Source of the DNA: Micractinium sp. NFX-FRZ
Taxonomy: Eukaryota > Chlorophyta > Trebouxiophyceae > Chlorellales > Chlorellaceae
Direction of reading: 5' to 3'
DNA: 64,000 bases
Assembly: GCA_029339195.1 (NCBI GenBank)
Contig: JAPTJF010000153.1
Location: 60,848-124,847, forward strand
Shown: piece after piece, positions 1 to 12,474 of the stretch
Layout of the letters: every line of letters starts with the position of its first letter
How positions within the stretch are numbered: position 1 is the first letter of the stretch
Notes under the pieces: generated by a model
What the model was told of the DNA's origin: nothing
What the model saw: the letters and a program-made list of their open reading frames with translations, nothing else
Databases searched by the model: none
Program-made: the position numbers and the translations under genes

Positions 1-3000
1 CGCTCACCCTGCCCCTCGTCATCCGAGTCGCTGCCCAGCCCAGCCCCCGCCAGCGGCCCCTCCAGCACTAGCCGCTTGTGCCCCACGGGTCCCGACACAA
101 ACTGGCTCTCCTCCAGGCAGTTGGACAGCAGCACAGTGAGGGCAGAGACGGCCATAAGAGCCACCTGCGGGGTGCATGATGTGACGGGGGTCAGGGACAG
201 AGTATCAGGTGCGGCGCAGCCTGACTCTTCGAGTAGAGGGCCGCATGGCAGAGCGGTGGCAGCGTCAGGATGGTGCAGGCAGGCAGGCAGGCAGGGGCAG
301 TGGACCAAAAGGCTTCTCCCCACAGCTGCGCCTGGGGGCACCGGAATCTGCTGGCGCAGCGCAGCACAGCACAGCACAGCAGAATGTGCTCACTACGACG
401 TCATTGTGCCCAACATGCTGCACCACTAGCCCAAAGGCCTCCCCCCAAGGCTGCGCCTGCAGCTCGGCGCCGCACACGCCCAGCAGCCACAGCGCGCCGG
501 CGCGCAGGATGCTGCCGTGCAGACCTGCAGCGGGGCGCGCGCGGAGGGCGTCGGCGCCAGGCAGGCACAGGTGGGTGGGCGGCAGGCAGGCAGCTTTGGT
601 TGGGCACAACGCAGCATGTGGGTGGTGCAGCCCAGAGAATGAGGCCCGGGCTTGCAGCACAGCAGGCGAAGCAGCAGGCACAGCGCTGCCCAACCCGGCC
701 CCTCGCCCCGGCACGCACCCGTCAGCTCTGTGCTCTGCAGTATGAGGCGCAGCTCGCTGGCGTACCAGGCGTTGAAGTCCACCTGAGGCGGGGGGGTGTG
801 AGGGAAGGTGGAGGGGGGTGGGGATGTGAGTGTGTGAGGAGGGGCAGGCATGATTGAGTACAGGTTTGGGCACATCGGCTTTGCCAGCGAACCGGGCACT
901 GGAGTGCACCAAGGGGTGGGGAAGGGAGGGGGCAGCGATTGGAGGCGGGCAGTGAGGGGGACAAGTGCTTCCAGCAAGGATGGGGCTCCTCCAACCCTGC
1001 TTCCCGGCCACAACATCTCCAAAGGCACTCCCGCCGAGCCAGAGCTCCCAGCCCCCACCCCCACCCCTTGCCCAAAATACCCTGCCACCCTCGCCCAAGC
1101 CCCCCCCACCTTGGTGCGCAGGTGCACAAAGCACTCGCCGATGGCGCGGTACGTCCCCTCCCGCAGCAGGATGTTGTCGGGGGAGAGGGGGGCAGCCTGC
1201 GGCAGCAGCAGGGTGCAGTGAGGCATGGACACATGGGCAGTACAAGCAGAGGGGCACACCGGACGTAGTTGCAGCGGCAGGGTTTGAAGTAGGAAGCTTT
1301 CAGCGCCATCAGCAGCGGGCATGGAGGGCAGGTATGGCAGGCAGGGAGCACAGGACAGATCAGGGCAGGGCAGCGGGCCCCTGCCGGGCCGCCATCAGGC
1401 CTATAGATTTTGATTCAACCAAGACCCCACGCCTCCCACACGCCCTCACCCTCTCCTCCCACCTGCTGCTGCGCTGCCATGGCCAGCAGTGCTTGGGCCA
1501 CAGGTTCGTCCGCCCGCTCAAGCATGCACTCCTGCACCATAAAAAGGGCTCAGCATTGTGCACACGGCTTGAAAGTGGTTGAAATGCGTGACGTACAGGC
1601 AGGCGGACGGGAGATCTGGCTAGCGAGTATATGGGCAGACAAGCAGGCAGGCAAAGCGGGCAAGCAGGGGGCAGGGGGCAGGCGGGCAGGCGGAGCGCAC
1701 CAGCAGCGCGACACCGCAAGGGCGGGGCGTGTCAGCATCAGGGCTCGTCTCGACATCCACGTTGCGAGCAAAGCTGCAGGCACAGAGTAAAGAAACGTCA
1801 GGGCAATGTGTTGAACGGGACCTGTGCCAGGCACAGCGCAGGCGTAGCACAGCAGGCAGAGGCACAGCAGGCGCAGCGCAGCACAGCACAGCGCGGCGCA
1901 CCTCTCCGGGTCGCTGTCCCACTCGGCCACCTCGTCGGGAGACAGCATGATGTACTTCTGAGGCAGGGGGAAGTGAACAGGTGGAGGGGGAGGCGGGCGC
2001 GGGGGCAGGGGAGCGGTGAGAGGAGGGCGGGGGCGGTGAGCAGGTGGGTGGGCAGGGCGGGCACGCAGGGGCGAGGAGCGCGTAAGAAAGCAGGGCCAGC
2101 AGGCCAGCCAGGCCAGCCCAGCTGTGCTGCCGCCTTTCAGTGCAGGTCTTCATCCCTGGTCCCCCGCTCACACCTGCACGATGGCCTGCACCAGCGCGGG
2201 GCACTGCGCCGGCGCCAGCAGCGCGTCCAGCGCGTCGGCGGCGCCCAGCAGCTGGGGGCGGTACCGCGTGATGGCCTCGCGCCCGGCATCGCTGATGTAG
2301 CGCGCCTCTGTGGATGAGCAAGAAGAGGGGGAAGGCAGGGCCAAGGTGGGAAGCTAAGACTGATGGACGTGGGGCAGTGCCGGCAGGTGGCATGGGTTGA
2401 GGAGGGGAGCAGCGGCAGTTGCGCAGTGCCTGCCACCAAGGCCCTCCCGCCACGCTCAGCTGGAGGGGGGGGGGGGGGCGGGGGGGGTCTGCCCCTCACA
2501 AACGCCCTGCCCACCCGTGCGGGCCGCCTCGATACACAAGCCGCCGGAACAAGAACGGCCCGGGTTCCACCAGGCACGGCCTCCTGCCCACAGCAACCAA
2601 CCAAGCCTCTTGCACAGAGGCCGCCCGCCAGTTCCCCAGCCCCAACGCCTGCCACCCAGCCCCGACCCTCCCCCCCCACCTGGGCTGGCCCCCTCCAGGA
2701 AGTCGCGCCGGTACAGCTGCTGCAGCAGGGCGCGGGCGCAGAAGCGCACCAGCACCACGCGCGCCTTGGGCCTGCAGCGGTGCACAGGGAGGCAAGGGGT
2801 GAGAAGTGCCAGATGTGCCGCGCTGCAGGCGGACAGTGTGCAGAGGGAGCACAACGAGGATCGGACAGAGCCGGCAGGCCCAGTTCGGGGTGTTTGATTG
2901 TAACCGAGGGGCGGGAGGCAGGGGGGGTGCATGGTGCCCCGAGAGAGACGGGCGGAGGGGGGCAGGGCGCTGTGACACGGTGTGTGAGTAAGGACCGCGG

Positions 3001-6000
3001 GGGCTGGCATGCGGACGCTGCATCAACTTGCTAGCTGGTTGGTGCACATGTGATACACCCATGGCCAGCTGCTTGCATGCATCACACACCTTGCAGGCAC
3101 CCCGCCCTGCTGCATCGGCACTGCAGCCCCTCCTGCACGCCCCCTCGCCCCCCACCTGATGTGGTGCACCAGCGAGGCATCCATGGCCAGCAGGGCGGCG
3201 TTGATGCACAGGGACAGCATGGCCGGCAGGTGGGCCGCAAACTGGAAGGTGTGCCTGCGGTGACAGGCAGGGGAGGAGGAGGGCAAAAGGGGACACACAT
3301 TTGTGGGGCAGGGGTGCGGCAGCGCAGGTGGGGCATGGCGCAGGTGGACAGGCAGGCAGTGATGCAACGGAAGAGCATGGCGCCAATCCGCCGCTCCCTA
3401 GGCCCTGCAACCCCGCAAAACCACAAGGCCACCCGGCGTCCTGGTTCAATGGAGGAGACAGCAAGACTGCTGGCCCCACCTGTCCATGGTGACCAGCGCC
3501 ACCTGCAGCACCCTCCGTCCCTACCCCCACACACCCACACCGTGACATTCTCACCCCCTCCGCCCTCCCAAGAAGGCCCAGCAGGCGCCGTAAAACCTCC
3601 AGCGCTCGGCACAGCACTCAAGTGTATGTACATGAACACCCACACACACCACACACCCACCTGTCCATGGTGACCAGCACCACCTGCAGCAGCCGCTCCC
3701 AGTTCTTGCCCAGCAGCTGCCAGCGCTGCAGCTGCGGGTCAGCCGCCGTGGCCGCCGCCTCGCCGCCCGCCACGGCGGCGGCGGCCAGCGGGCCGGACAG
3801 CAGCTGCGGAGCAATGGCTGCTGCTGCCTGCTGCACCTCGGTGAGCACAGCAGTGAGTGGCTCTTCTATACCGTCAAAGTCGGGCAGGACGTGCATGAGC
3901 TCGCGGCAGGCGGAGAGGGCCGCCGCCGCCGCCGCGCCGCGCCGCTGCCACCCCTCGCCCCCCTGCAGCAGCGCCGCCGTGTGCCGCTCCCACTGCTGGC
4001 GCAGCGGCGACAGCAGCGCCTTGCACTGGCTGTCCAGCTGCGCACGCTGCTGCTGCACCCCCGCGGCCAGCTCCTCAAACTCTGCAGGCAGGCAGGCGGG
4101 GAGGGCTTGAAGTGGGGTGAGGGTACAACAGTTGTGAGGGTACAACAGCACAGTGGTGAGGGTACAACAATTGTTGAGGTAAAACGGCTGTAGGGTTGTT
4201 GTCTATTCAAGGGGCTACTCCTTATCAAATGGCAGAAACGGGGTTCGGGGAGGCAGGCACCAGGGGTTTGGGCGAGGCACGACCGCGGCCAGCACAGGTG
4301 GGCATCTTTGCTCTTGCAAGCAGGTTGACTGGGCCATGCAAGGCCATGCAAGGCAGGCAGGGTGGCGACGCGATGAGCACAGGGGCGGCCTGGCACCCCT
4401 GCATAGGCCCCCGCTGCAGGCGCCCCGGCTGCATGTGCCCCTGCCGCAAGCCGCTCCAGGTGCGTACGCTCCCAGCCGCCACCCAGCGCCGCGCACCTTG
4501 CTCTGTCAGCAGCCGCGCGTCCTTGCCGCCCGTCGACATCACAAACTTTTTGCCTGCAAGCATGGAAGACAGGGGGGCACGGCGCAGGGCTCCGGCTGTG
4601 GGCGTTACAAGGTGGGGAAGACCCCAGTGGCCGCTGCCAGCAACACCCTGCCAGAATTCCCGAAGCAGCCACAGGGCAGGGCAGCAAAAGGAGTGGCGTA
4701 ACGACCCAGCCAGGCACCCAACCCACGGTGCACCCTGGCTCAACCCTGTCCCCCACTGGACGGCGGCAGCTCGATGCATCCGACCGCACCTCAGCGCCCG
4801 CCAGTATTTGTTGTAGGGTGGCACAACCCCCGCCTCACCCCACCCCCGTTTCACCCCTGCCCCGCCTTGCACTTGCAGCTTGCTTGCTTGCTTGCAGCAC
4901 CAACCCTGCACTCACGGCGCCCTGCCCCATCCCCAATCCGCCGCCCCGCCGCCTGAAACAGGCCGCCGAGCCGTCACAAACGACACTCACCCCTCAGCGC
5001 CTGCAGCACGTGCTTCAGGGTGGTGAGGGCGCGCTGCTTGGCTGCGGGAGCCACCTGGGACTCCTCGGCCGCCGCCGCAACCAGGTCGGGCAGCAGCGTG
5101 TGCCAGGGCTGCAGGAGGCGGGGGGCACAGGGGACAGACCAGGAGGGTGGATGGGGGTGAGCTTCTTGGTGCCCGGGGCAGGCAAGACAGAGGGTCGGCT
5201 GGGTGCCGCGCAGTGGATTGTGCTAGCGCCAGACACGTGCCGGCCCAGTCCCCCGCCCCTTCGTGCCAAGAGAGCAGCGGCGCGCAGCGGTGCACGGGCA
5301 GGGCAGCACTCAAGCGCAGTGCCCGAGTGGCCCCACTCCCAGGATGGGTGGCGAGGCAGCGGCTGCGGCAGCGGCAGGGCGGCGGCTGCGGCAGCGGCAG
5401 CTAGAGGTGGCCACAGCAGGAGCAGGGGAGCAGCAGGGCAGCGGAGGCGGAAGCAGCGAATGATAGGTGGCAGAAGGATGGGCACCTGGGGCACATCGAA
5501 GCGCGCAATGTTGGTGATGAGCAGGGTGGCCTGCACACAGCAGAAAGGCCCAAGACTATCAGTACTCCCTTGCAATGCGTGCTAGCTTGATTGATCGGCA
5601 GCCGCAGATCGTCTGCCTTGGGTGGTGAGCGGGGTGGCCTTGCGGGGTGGCCTTGCGGGGGCAGCAAGGGCGTCGCTAGGAGATTTTGACTGCTGTGGTC
5701 CGGCGGTGGATGCCCGCCCGCCACCGCGTGGTGCCGCCATGCTGCCACCCACCGCTGCTCCCACCAGCAGCTGCCTGTCGCCCGCCAATGCCTCCCACTG
5801 TGCTCCCAGGGAACCCCGCCCAGCCCAGCCCCCACCTGCAGCGCCACGCGATCTGAGGGGTCCCCCAGCAGCGCGGCCATGGCGGTGGAGCGGATGTACT
5901 GCTTCTCATCCTCTGCAGTACAAACAGCACAGTGCAGTACAGGCCGACCGTGACGAGGCGCCACACAAAGGACCGGCACACAGGGCGGCCCGACAGCCAG

Positions 6001-6818
6001 GAGGCGTCACGGTTGCTGCACTGGCGGTGCTGCACCGCCGGTGCGGAGGAACACAGCACGCGGCATAGCAGCCTTGCGGGACAGCGTCACTGGGCGCGGC
6101 CTTGCGGCATGCGTGCTGCGCCACAGCAAAGCGTGCGTGGCGCGTGGCGGGTGACCAGCCAGCCCCGCCGCCCAGCCAGGCAGCCTGGGCACCGCTGGCC
6201 GCCCGCCGCCAGCCAGGCAGCCGCCTGCCCTGCTCACCCGGCACGCGCGACCACTCCCGGCTGCTCAGCGTCTTGCGCCAGCTGCTGCCCACCGCATTCT
6301 TGGCCACCACCGCAGCCATCAGCCGGCCCTCCTGCGCACACGCGTGGTCGGGCGGGCACATGCTGTGTAGGACAGGCGCAGGCGGGCGCGTGGGGCGGGG
6401 AAGGCGGTGCGTGCCGGCAGACGCTGGGCGGGCGGGAGGGGCCCACGCATCCTCAGGCGAGCAAGCGCAGCCCCGCAGCTTCCGCCGGCACGCAGCGGCC
6501 CCTCCAGGCTGCTGCAAAGACACCGGGCTGGCAGTCTGTGGCTGCGCCGCCATCTACCAGGAAGAACTAGTAGGGCGGTCTAGAGTGGCGGCAGCGGCGG
6601 CAGCAGGCGGCGCGCACCTCTGGCACCCCCTGCACCTCCGCCACGACTTTGAGCAGCGATCCGATGAATCCAGGGGCTGCATCGCCCTCCCACTCGCGAA
6701 GCTGGGCCTCTGCGGCCGTGCGGGTTGCATAGTCGAACGACAGCGCCGCCTCCAACGTAGCAAAAACCTGTTGCACGGGAATGGGCGCGGGGCCCTGCCC
6801 CACATGCTGGTCCTCCAT
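1..6818 (-). CDS. Importin-11-like nuclear import receptor (5' part, runs off left edge)
   Basis: This is a karyopherin-beta family protein, expected to carry cargo into the nucleus in a Ran-dependent way. Exons in transcript order are 6618-6818, 6238-6331, 5836-5912, 5486-5530, 4991-5108, 4497-4553, 3661-4081, 3156-3254, 2680-2771, 2174-2307, 1902-1957, 1701-1773, 1463-1531, 1110-1196, 719-782, 394-524 and 8-164. All phases join, giving about 658 residues. The N-terminus has the importin-beta N pattern (AEAQLREWE, then PGFIGSLLKVV), followed by KNAVGSSWRK, ITNIARFDVPQ and LPDLVAAAAEESQ, in the same order as in animal importin-11. Exon 394-524 carries a HEAT-like segment (ALWLLGVCG). The last visible exon is acidic (GSDSDDEGQG). 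Importin-11 is about 970 residues in animals, so roughly the last third lies outside the window. The start is the first ATG opening the conserved N-domain. Another importin-beta subfamily is possible but less likely. Confidence 0.85.
3476..3510 (-). repeat. Partial exon-end duplicate inside importin intron
   Basis: Bases 3476-3510 match 3657-3691, the 3' end of the importin exon plus its splice donor, with one mismatch in 35. The copy sits in the intron 181 bp away, so it forms a second potential donor on the minus strand. Confidence 0.75.
4118..4169. repeat. Three copies of a 14-bp unit in an importin intron
   Basis: The unit GTGAGGGTACAACA occurs at 4118-4131, 4134-4147 and 4156-4169, just downstream (plus strand) of the exon beginning at 4081. 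No function is apparent. Confidence 0.8.
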
Positions 6819-8508
6819 CCCGACAGGGAGCAGCTGCGGGCGCCGAGAGCTGCCAAGGTGCGCAAGCCTCGATCGCCTCGTGAAGCCGCCGGCAGGCAGG
6901 GGCACGATGCCCTAAGGTGATCAATTTGCGACGCTCTGGCATTGCCGGCCTGGGAGCCCCCTTTTTGGCGCATGGTTGCTGAGGTGGCGGCGGAGCACCG
7001 CAGGCGGCGGCCAAGTTGGTACCAGTGCCATTCCAGCCGGCTGAAGCCTCGGCCCGTACCTTCTGCAATCATCCATCAGGATCTCTGAAGCCGTGCTGGG
7101 CATCGTACGGGGGCATGACCACTGGCCGCCAGACAGGGCCCGTGCTGTCCCACAACAGTGTGTCCCCTACTCCCGTACTCACAACACCTGCTTAGCAGGC
7201 CCCTCTGGTGTGCCAGGGCAGAACCTGTAAGCATTGCTGATTCTAGAGTGACGACAATGCTCATGCCAGTCTTCGCAGCAGCAGCATGCTGAAGCGTGGC
7301 ATGCCGCGAACACGGTGCCGGCCACAGCTCACCGCTACCCTCACCACCGCCGCACAGCCCAGCCTCTGCTGCCCCAGGGTGAACGCCTCCCTCCCTCATG
7401 CTCCCCAGCATCCCCGCCATGAACCCACCTGTCCCAGCTCACCCTCGGCTGCTCGCATATGCCCTCCTGTACCGCCCGCCCCACCTGTACCTCTGCAGGT
7501 CCGAACTCCCATCTGCGCCGCCTGCCCGGTCTGTACCGCCTGCCCCACCGGTCCATGTGTGCGCGCCTTGATCATGCGGCTTCAGCGGTGTGGCCGGAGC
7601 TAACATGACGCTGTGGGTGGAGGCGGGACGGGCGCAGGACAGAGCACCCCATGGCATGTGCATGCATGCTGCATGCATGCCAGCAGCACAGTTGGCAGGC
7701 TCCGTTCGTTTTCCAGTGAGTGCAAGAAACAGGCAGGCCCTCGCAGCTGCCCTTGATCCCGTGAGTGTAAGTGGATCTGTCTTCGTCTTGCAGAACACAG
7801 ACAAGCAAGCAAGTGCGTGGCTGCCAGCCCATCCAGCTCTCACCGACTTGCCAGCGCTAGCGTGGCTACCCGCCCGGCTAGCTCAAGATCTCACCTGCCC
7901 GCCAGCGTGTTTCTGCGCCTGCGATGGCCACACTTGCCCCATCGAACCCCCCAATCTGCCACTGAGTCTGCACACGGCCGGTTGACAAGGAGATGGGTTG
8001 ATGGAGCCATCATGTGTATTTATGTATAGTACAGTTTTTGGCCTGGAAAGGACGGCATGGGGGGTGGGGCACCACATCATGGGGTAGATACTTCTGTGTG
8101 CGACACTTTAGCGACTACGCCAGACCAATTTTTGACGCTTGTGTATCGCTTCTAGTGGCTGCCAGGCGGAGAAGAGGGTGCATCGCAGGTGAGGGCGATA
8201 GCAGCTGCTTGCGCCGAACTTGTTCTCGCGGGCTGCTGTTTCTAACAGGGCTCTCTGGGCAATCGCAAGTGTCGAGTGTGCACGAAATGCAATGAACAAG
8301 GAGATTTTCACCCGCACACACCTTGACACCTCTGCAAGCCATCAAAGGGGCAGACAGCCGCTGATTGAATTCGAGGTGCTGAGCAATCGTCGGCGATTTC
8401 ACAAGTGCGGCGCGATGGTACACCGGGTTTGGAGCAGCATGCCGTGTCGAGGGCTCTCCGTCACCGCTTCCCTGGCCGCACTCCGCTGCTGCAGATCGGC
8501 AACAAACC
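6819..8508. other. Divergent intergenic region (importin-11 / pseudoprotease 1)
   Basis: This 1.7-kb stretch separates the divergent starts of the importin gene (minus) and the first S1-like gene (plus), so it should hold both promoters. An AT-richer patch around 8010-8040 contains a TATTTATGTATAGTA-like stretch about 480 bp before the plus-strand ATG. Short open frames here lack recognisable domains and splice logic. I see no RNA gene or repeat of note. Confidence 0.6.
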
Positions 8509-10782
8509 ATGCGGATCACCGTGCTGGCGCTGCTGGCGCTGGCGGTGCTGGCCAATGGGTGCGCTGTGTCTCAAGTGGCGGAGGGGCAGGGCTGCCGCCG
8601 ATGGAACCGTACCGCTGGCAACTCTTGATTGTGTAGCCTGGCGGCGGGCCTCCTACAGGGGCTAGCTGCCTCACTGACACCGCGTGCCAACCTGCCCCCA
8701 TCTTGCTGTGCAGCCGTGAGCTGCAGCAGGTTGGCGTTGCCATCCTGAACGGCCGCAACGAGAGCGAGGGGGGCGTGGGCCCCACCCGCCTGCCCTACAT
8801 CGCCCAGCTGCTGTACCCTTTCAAGGACGACACCGGCCCCGGCAAGGGAGAGTTCTCCTGCACCGGCGTCCTGATCAGGGTGAGGCCCCCCAGGGGGTGC
8901 CCCGTCTGCTTCTCAGCGCACCAGCCCCGCCTTCTAAACAAGTGCCGAAGCAGCCGCACCGCCGCTCGGGGACGGCAGCATGCGGCCAGCCAGCCGGACC
9001 ATCCAGCGTGCGGGCCAGCCTGCAATGTCAGCATGGCGCGGCACGGGGAGGCGGTACGAGCACATGCCAGGGGCCCTGGCTGTGCCCCCTCCCTTGATGC
9101 ACCCACGCTTTTGTAAACTTCCCACTCTCGCGCCCCTCAACCCCCTCCCCTCCACACATGCCCCTCCGCAGCCCGACATCGTACTCACCACCGCATTCTG
9201 CGCCATCAACGCCGGCTTGGTCCCCGAGGTCAGAGGGTGCTGGGCAACCAGAGCAGGCACAGCAGGCGGGGCCGCGCTGCTCTGTGCACCTACGCTTGCC
9301 TGCCTGCCTGCTCGGGGATCTGCACCCGTCTGGCTGGCCCGCCTCCCGTCGCTCTCTGCAGCACCACTGCACGCCCACCTGTCGGCTGCCTGCTCGCCCA
9401 CATGCCCTCCTGCCCTGCCTGCCCTGCTCTGCCCGCCCACCTGCCTGCCTGCCTGCCCTGCCTGCCCTGCTCTGCCCCCGTGCCCGCCCACCTGCCTGCC
9501 TGCCTGCCCAGCCGCACACTCAGGGAGCCTGCATTCTGTGCAGGGTGCCTACACACTTGCTGCACCTCGGGGAAACCTGCCGGCGCCAATGCCCAGGCTC
9601 TGCTCATGCGTGTGCTTGGCTTCCCCGGCCTGCACCTCAAGTTGCGTGATTATCCCCCAGTCGACCCGCGCGCCTGCCAGCCAGCCTGCCTGCCTGCCTG
9701 CCCACATGCCTCCTGCCTGCCTCCCTGCCTGCAGATCAAGTTGGGCGCCTATCAGCTTAAGGGCGGCAAGTTTGAGGCTGCCAAGGTGGTGGCCGCGGCA
9801 TGGCCCCGCTCCTGGGTGCGCGGCCCCGACGTCATGTGAGTCCACCCATCAGCCAGTCAATCCATCAACCAATGTGGCCATGCAGCTACACCGGATGTGT
9901 GCCAAACAGTCCTGCTCCCCGGCGTGCATCCTCCGAGCACAACCGCGCGCTGCACTGTCCGCCTGCGTGTGCCTTCAGCACTGGGCGGGCGTGCATCGGG
10001 CAATGCACAAGTCGTGCCAGCGGAATGCGGATGCATAGGGGTCGTGCCTGCCCTGATCACAGCCCACACCGCACACCTGGTGTGCAGCCTGGCCCCTCCT
10101 CCCTCCCCTAGCCCTCGCCACATCCTGCCCGCAATCCTGTGCAATGCCTTGCTTGGGTGCACCCCACCTGATCCCAGTACTGCTTTACTTTGCTTCCCGG
10201 CCGCAGCTACGACAACATCGCCGTCCTGCAGCTGGCCAAGCCCGCCAAGGCCAAGCCCGTCAAGATCCCCACCGGTGAGCCAGCCACGCCCTGCCCCACC
10301 CCATCGCGCCGTCCACTGGGCCTTGCACATATCCACCCAGGCGCCCCTCCCCTGCTGTCTCCCCCACCCCCCAGAACAACAACCAACCAACCCTTTTGAC
10401 TCCTGATCCCTACCCGCCCCACCCGCTCGTGCGCCCCCGCAGCCAGCCCGGTGCGCCCCGTGTCGGACGGCACCAAGATGACCATTGCTGGGTGGGGCTT
10501 CAGCGTCCGCCAGGGCATCGCCTACTCACCAATCCTGCTGTCGGTGAGCCGGCGGCGGCGGGTGCAGTGTGCAGCCAGCCATGTGCACTTGAGAGAGGTG
10601 GTGGGTGCAGTGTCCTGCTGCTTCACCACCTTCAGCACCAAACCCCCAGGCCCCTCACGCACCCCCAGGCTCCTCCCCATCTCCTGGCCTCATGCCCGGC
10701 CCGACACCCGGCCCGGCCCAACCGCCACCACTCTGGCGACTACCCAACCTTGACTCGCTTGGCCGCCCACCCACCCGCCCGC

Positions 10783-10835
<53 letters not shown>

Positions 10836-12474
10836 AGGCCAGCCTGCTGCTCCTGCCCCCTCGCACCTGCGACACAAAGTGGTCCCAGGACCCTTTCAAG
10901 CCCACCAAGAGCACCGGCTGGTGAGTGCTGACGCACTGTGCTGGCATGGCTGCCAACGCCCTCCCCCGCACGTACCCCACACCGCCGCTCCTGGAAAGGG
11001 CTCCACCTCCCCCCCCATTTGCGGCAAGCATGCCTTGGGTGACCTCTCCCCCTGGCACCACCCCCGCCCCCTGCACCCACCCCCCTGTGTGCGCAGGTAC
11101 GACTCCTCCTTCATCTGCGGCGGCTACGCGGGCCACAACAAGGCGTCATGCGGGTGAGGCGGGCGGCCTCGGGGGGGAGCCTCAGGGGGAACACCGATGC
11201 CCAAGCTGTGGTGGGCGACTGCAATGCCTTGATGGGGCAGCATGGGCGGCATGTGGTGTGGGCCCAGCCGAGCTAGGGCCCCTGTTGGTCCCTCCTCCAC
11301 ACCACACCAGCGGTGTGCAGTGCTCAGCGGGAAGCTCCCCTGCACCTGCTCTCGACCCCTGCACCACGCCCACCGCCTGCCCGCCTCCCCCCCGCCCTGC
11401 AGTGGCGACCTGGGCGCTCCTTGGATCAAGCGCGGCGCCCAGCCCTCAGCAGACATGCTGGTGAGCGCCTGGGCGGCTGCCTGTGCCCCCTGCTCCCGTC
11501 ACCTGTGGCTGCGTGCCTAGTGCTGGCCTCCGACACGCTTGATCTGCCCCTCGTTGATTTGCCGCTCCTTGGTGCCTCTCAACGTGCTCCCGGCCCCGCA
11601 GGTCGGCCTCACCTCCGCCACCGACTGCAAGGGCAACGGGGCCAACGGCGGCACCATTTTCACAAACATCGCCAAATACGCGGTGCGTGCCCTGGGCGGG
11701 GCTACGGGTGCAAGATGGGCGGCTGGGCGGGGTGGGGCTGGCAGGGGGCTTGCCTTAAAGCAGTGGCGAGGCTGGCATGGTGGCGGGGGGGCTTCCCAGG
11801 CAAGAGCTGGGGCGGGAGCAGGCGTGTTGGGGTTGTGGAGGGATGGGGCAGTGCTCTGCTGCAACCGTGAGCCACGCTGCCCGTTGCCTGTACTTCCTGG
11901 CTGGTTCCCCTTGCAAGCGCGCGGGGGCGCCCTCTTTCCCCCACCCCTCGCCGCCGCTGCCCTAACACCCTTCCATGAACACACCCACACACATGCTGCC
12001 CTCCCTGGCCTCCACTCCCGAGGGCCGCATCTTCCCGCGGCACCCCCCTCTTGCGCTCACATCCCACCCTACCCCGCCAGCACAACTGGTCAGCTGGGCA
12101 TTCAGTCATCCATTCATTTAACAGCGCGGCAGCAACACAAAAGTGTGCCGCGGATGTTTCGTCCCAGCAGTTTTGGAGAAGCAAAAGTTCGGGGTTTCTA
12201 TTCTAAAGAGAGGGGTCAACCGGGCATCACTTCCTAACCTCACGAGCGCCTCGCCCCCGCGCTTGCGCAGGGCTGGATCTCCCGCGGCATCTCCCTGCTG
12301 CGCAGCAACGCCGCCTCCAACGGCGACTACAAGATTGTGCGTGTGGGCGACCTGAAGCCCAAGCCTGGGTGCACGTCGCTGCTGCAGTACTGCTACGCCA
12401 ACTCCGAGTGCTGCTCCAGCAACTGCGACACCTTCATCAGCGACGGCGGCGAGCTCGGCATCTGCCTGCCCTGA
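8509..12474 (+). CDS. Secreted S1-fold serine protease homologue, catalytically dead, with C-terminal knottin-like tail (copy 1)
   Basis: Exons 8509-8558, 8714-8879, 9172-9228, 9735-9835, 10207-10274, 10443-10543, 10838-10920, 11097-11153, 11403-11460, 11602-11682 and 12271-12474 join in frame to 341 residues. Residues 1-17 form a signal peptide (MRITVLALLALAVLANG). The chymotrypsin fold is recognisable from AILNGR, FSCTGVLI, TTAFCAIN, YDNIAVLQL, TIAGWG and SCGGDLGAPW. The scaffold cysteines around the His loop and the D194-equivalent remain. All three triad positions are changed: His to Phe (TTAFC), Asp to Asn (DNIAV) and Ser to Leu (GDLGAP), so proteolysis is not expected. Residues 308-339 have six cysteines spaced C-x6-C-x5-CC-x3-C-x12-C, the inhibitor-cystine-knot arrangement. 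The next gene is a tandem paralogue. The likely role is extracellular binding or regulation; the partner is unknown. Confidence 0.88.
10783..10836. repeat. CTTG tetranucleotide microsatellite at a splice acceptor
   Basis: About 13 copies of CTTG run directly into the CAG acceptor of the exon starting at 10838. They replace the usual polypyrimidine tract, so copy-number changes could affect splicing of the copy 1 transcript. Confidence 0.9.

Noticed and set aside
7286..7843. Small genes in the importin/pseudoprotease intergenic region
   Set aside because: The frames overlap on both strands, show compositional bias and have no domain or splice logic.
9390..9740. CTGCC-rich repeats as a CRISPR-like or transposon repeat
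   Set aside because: They are degenerate short pyrimidine repeats of intron ends, without uniform spacers or terminal repeats.
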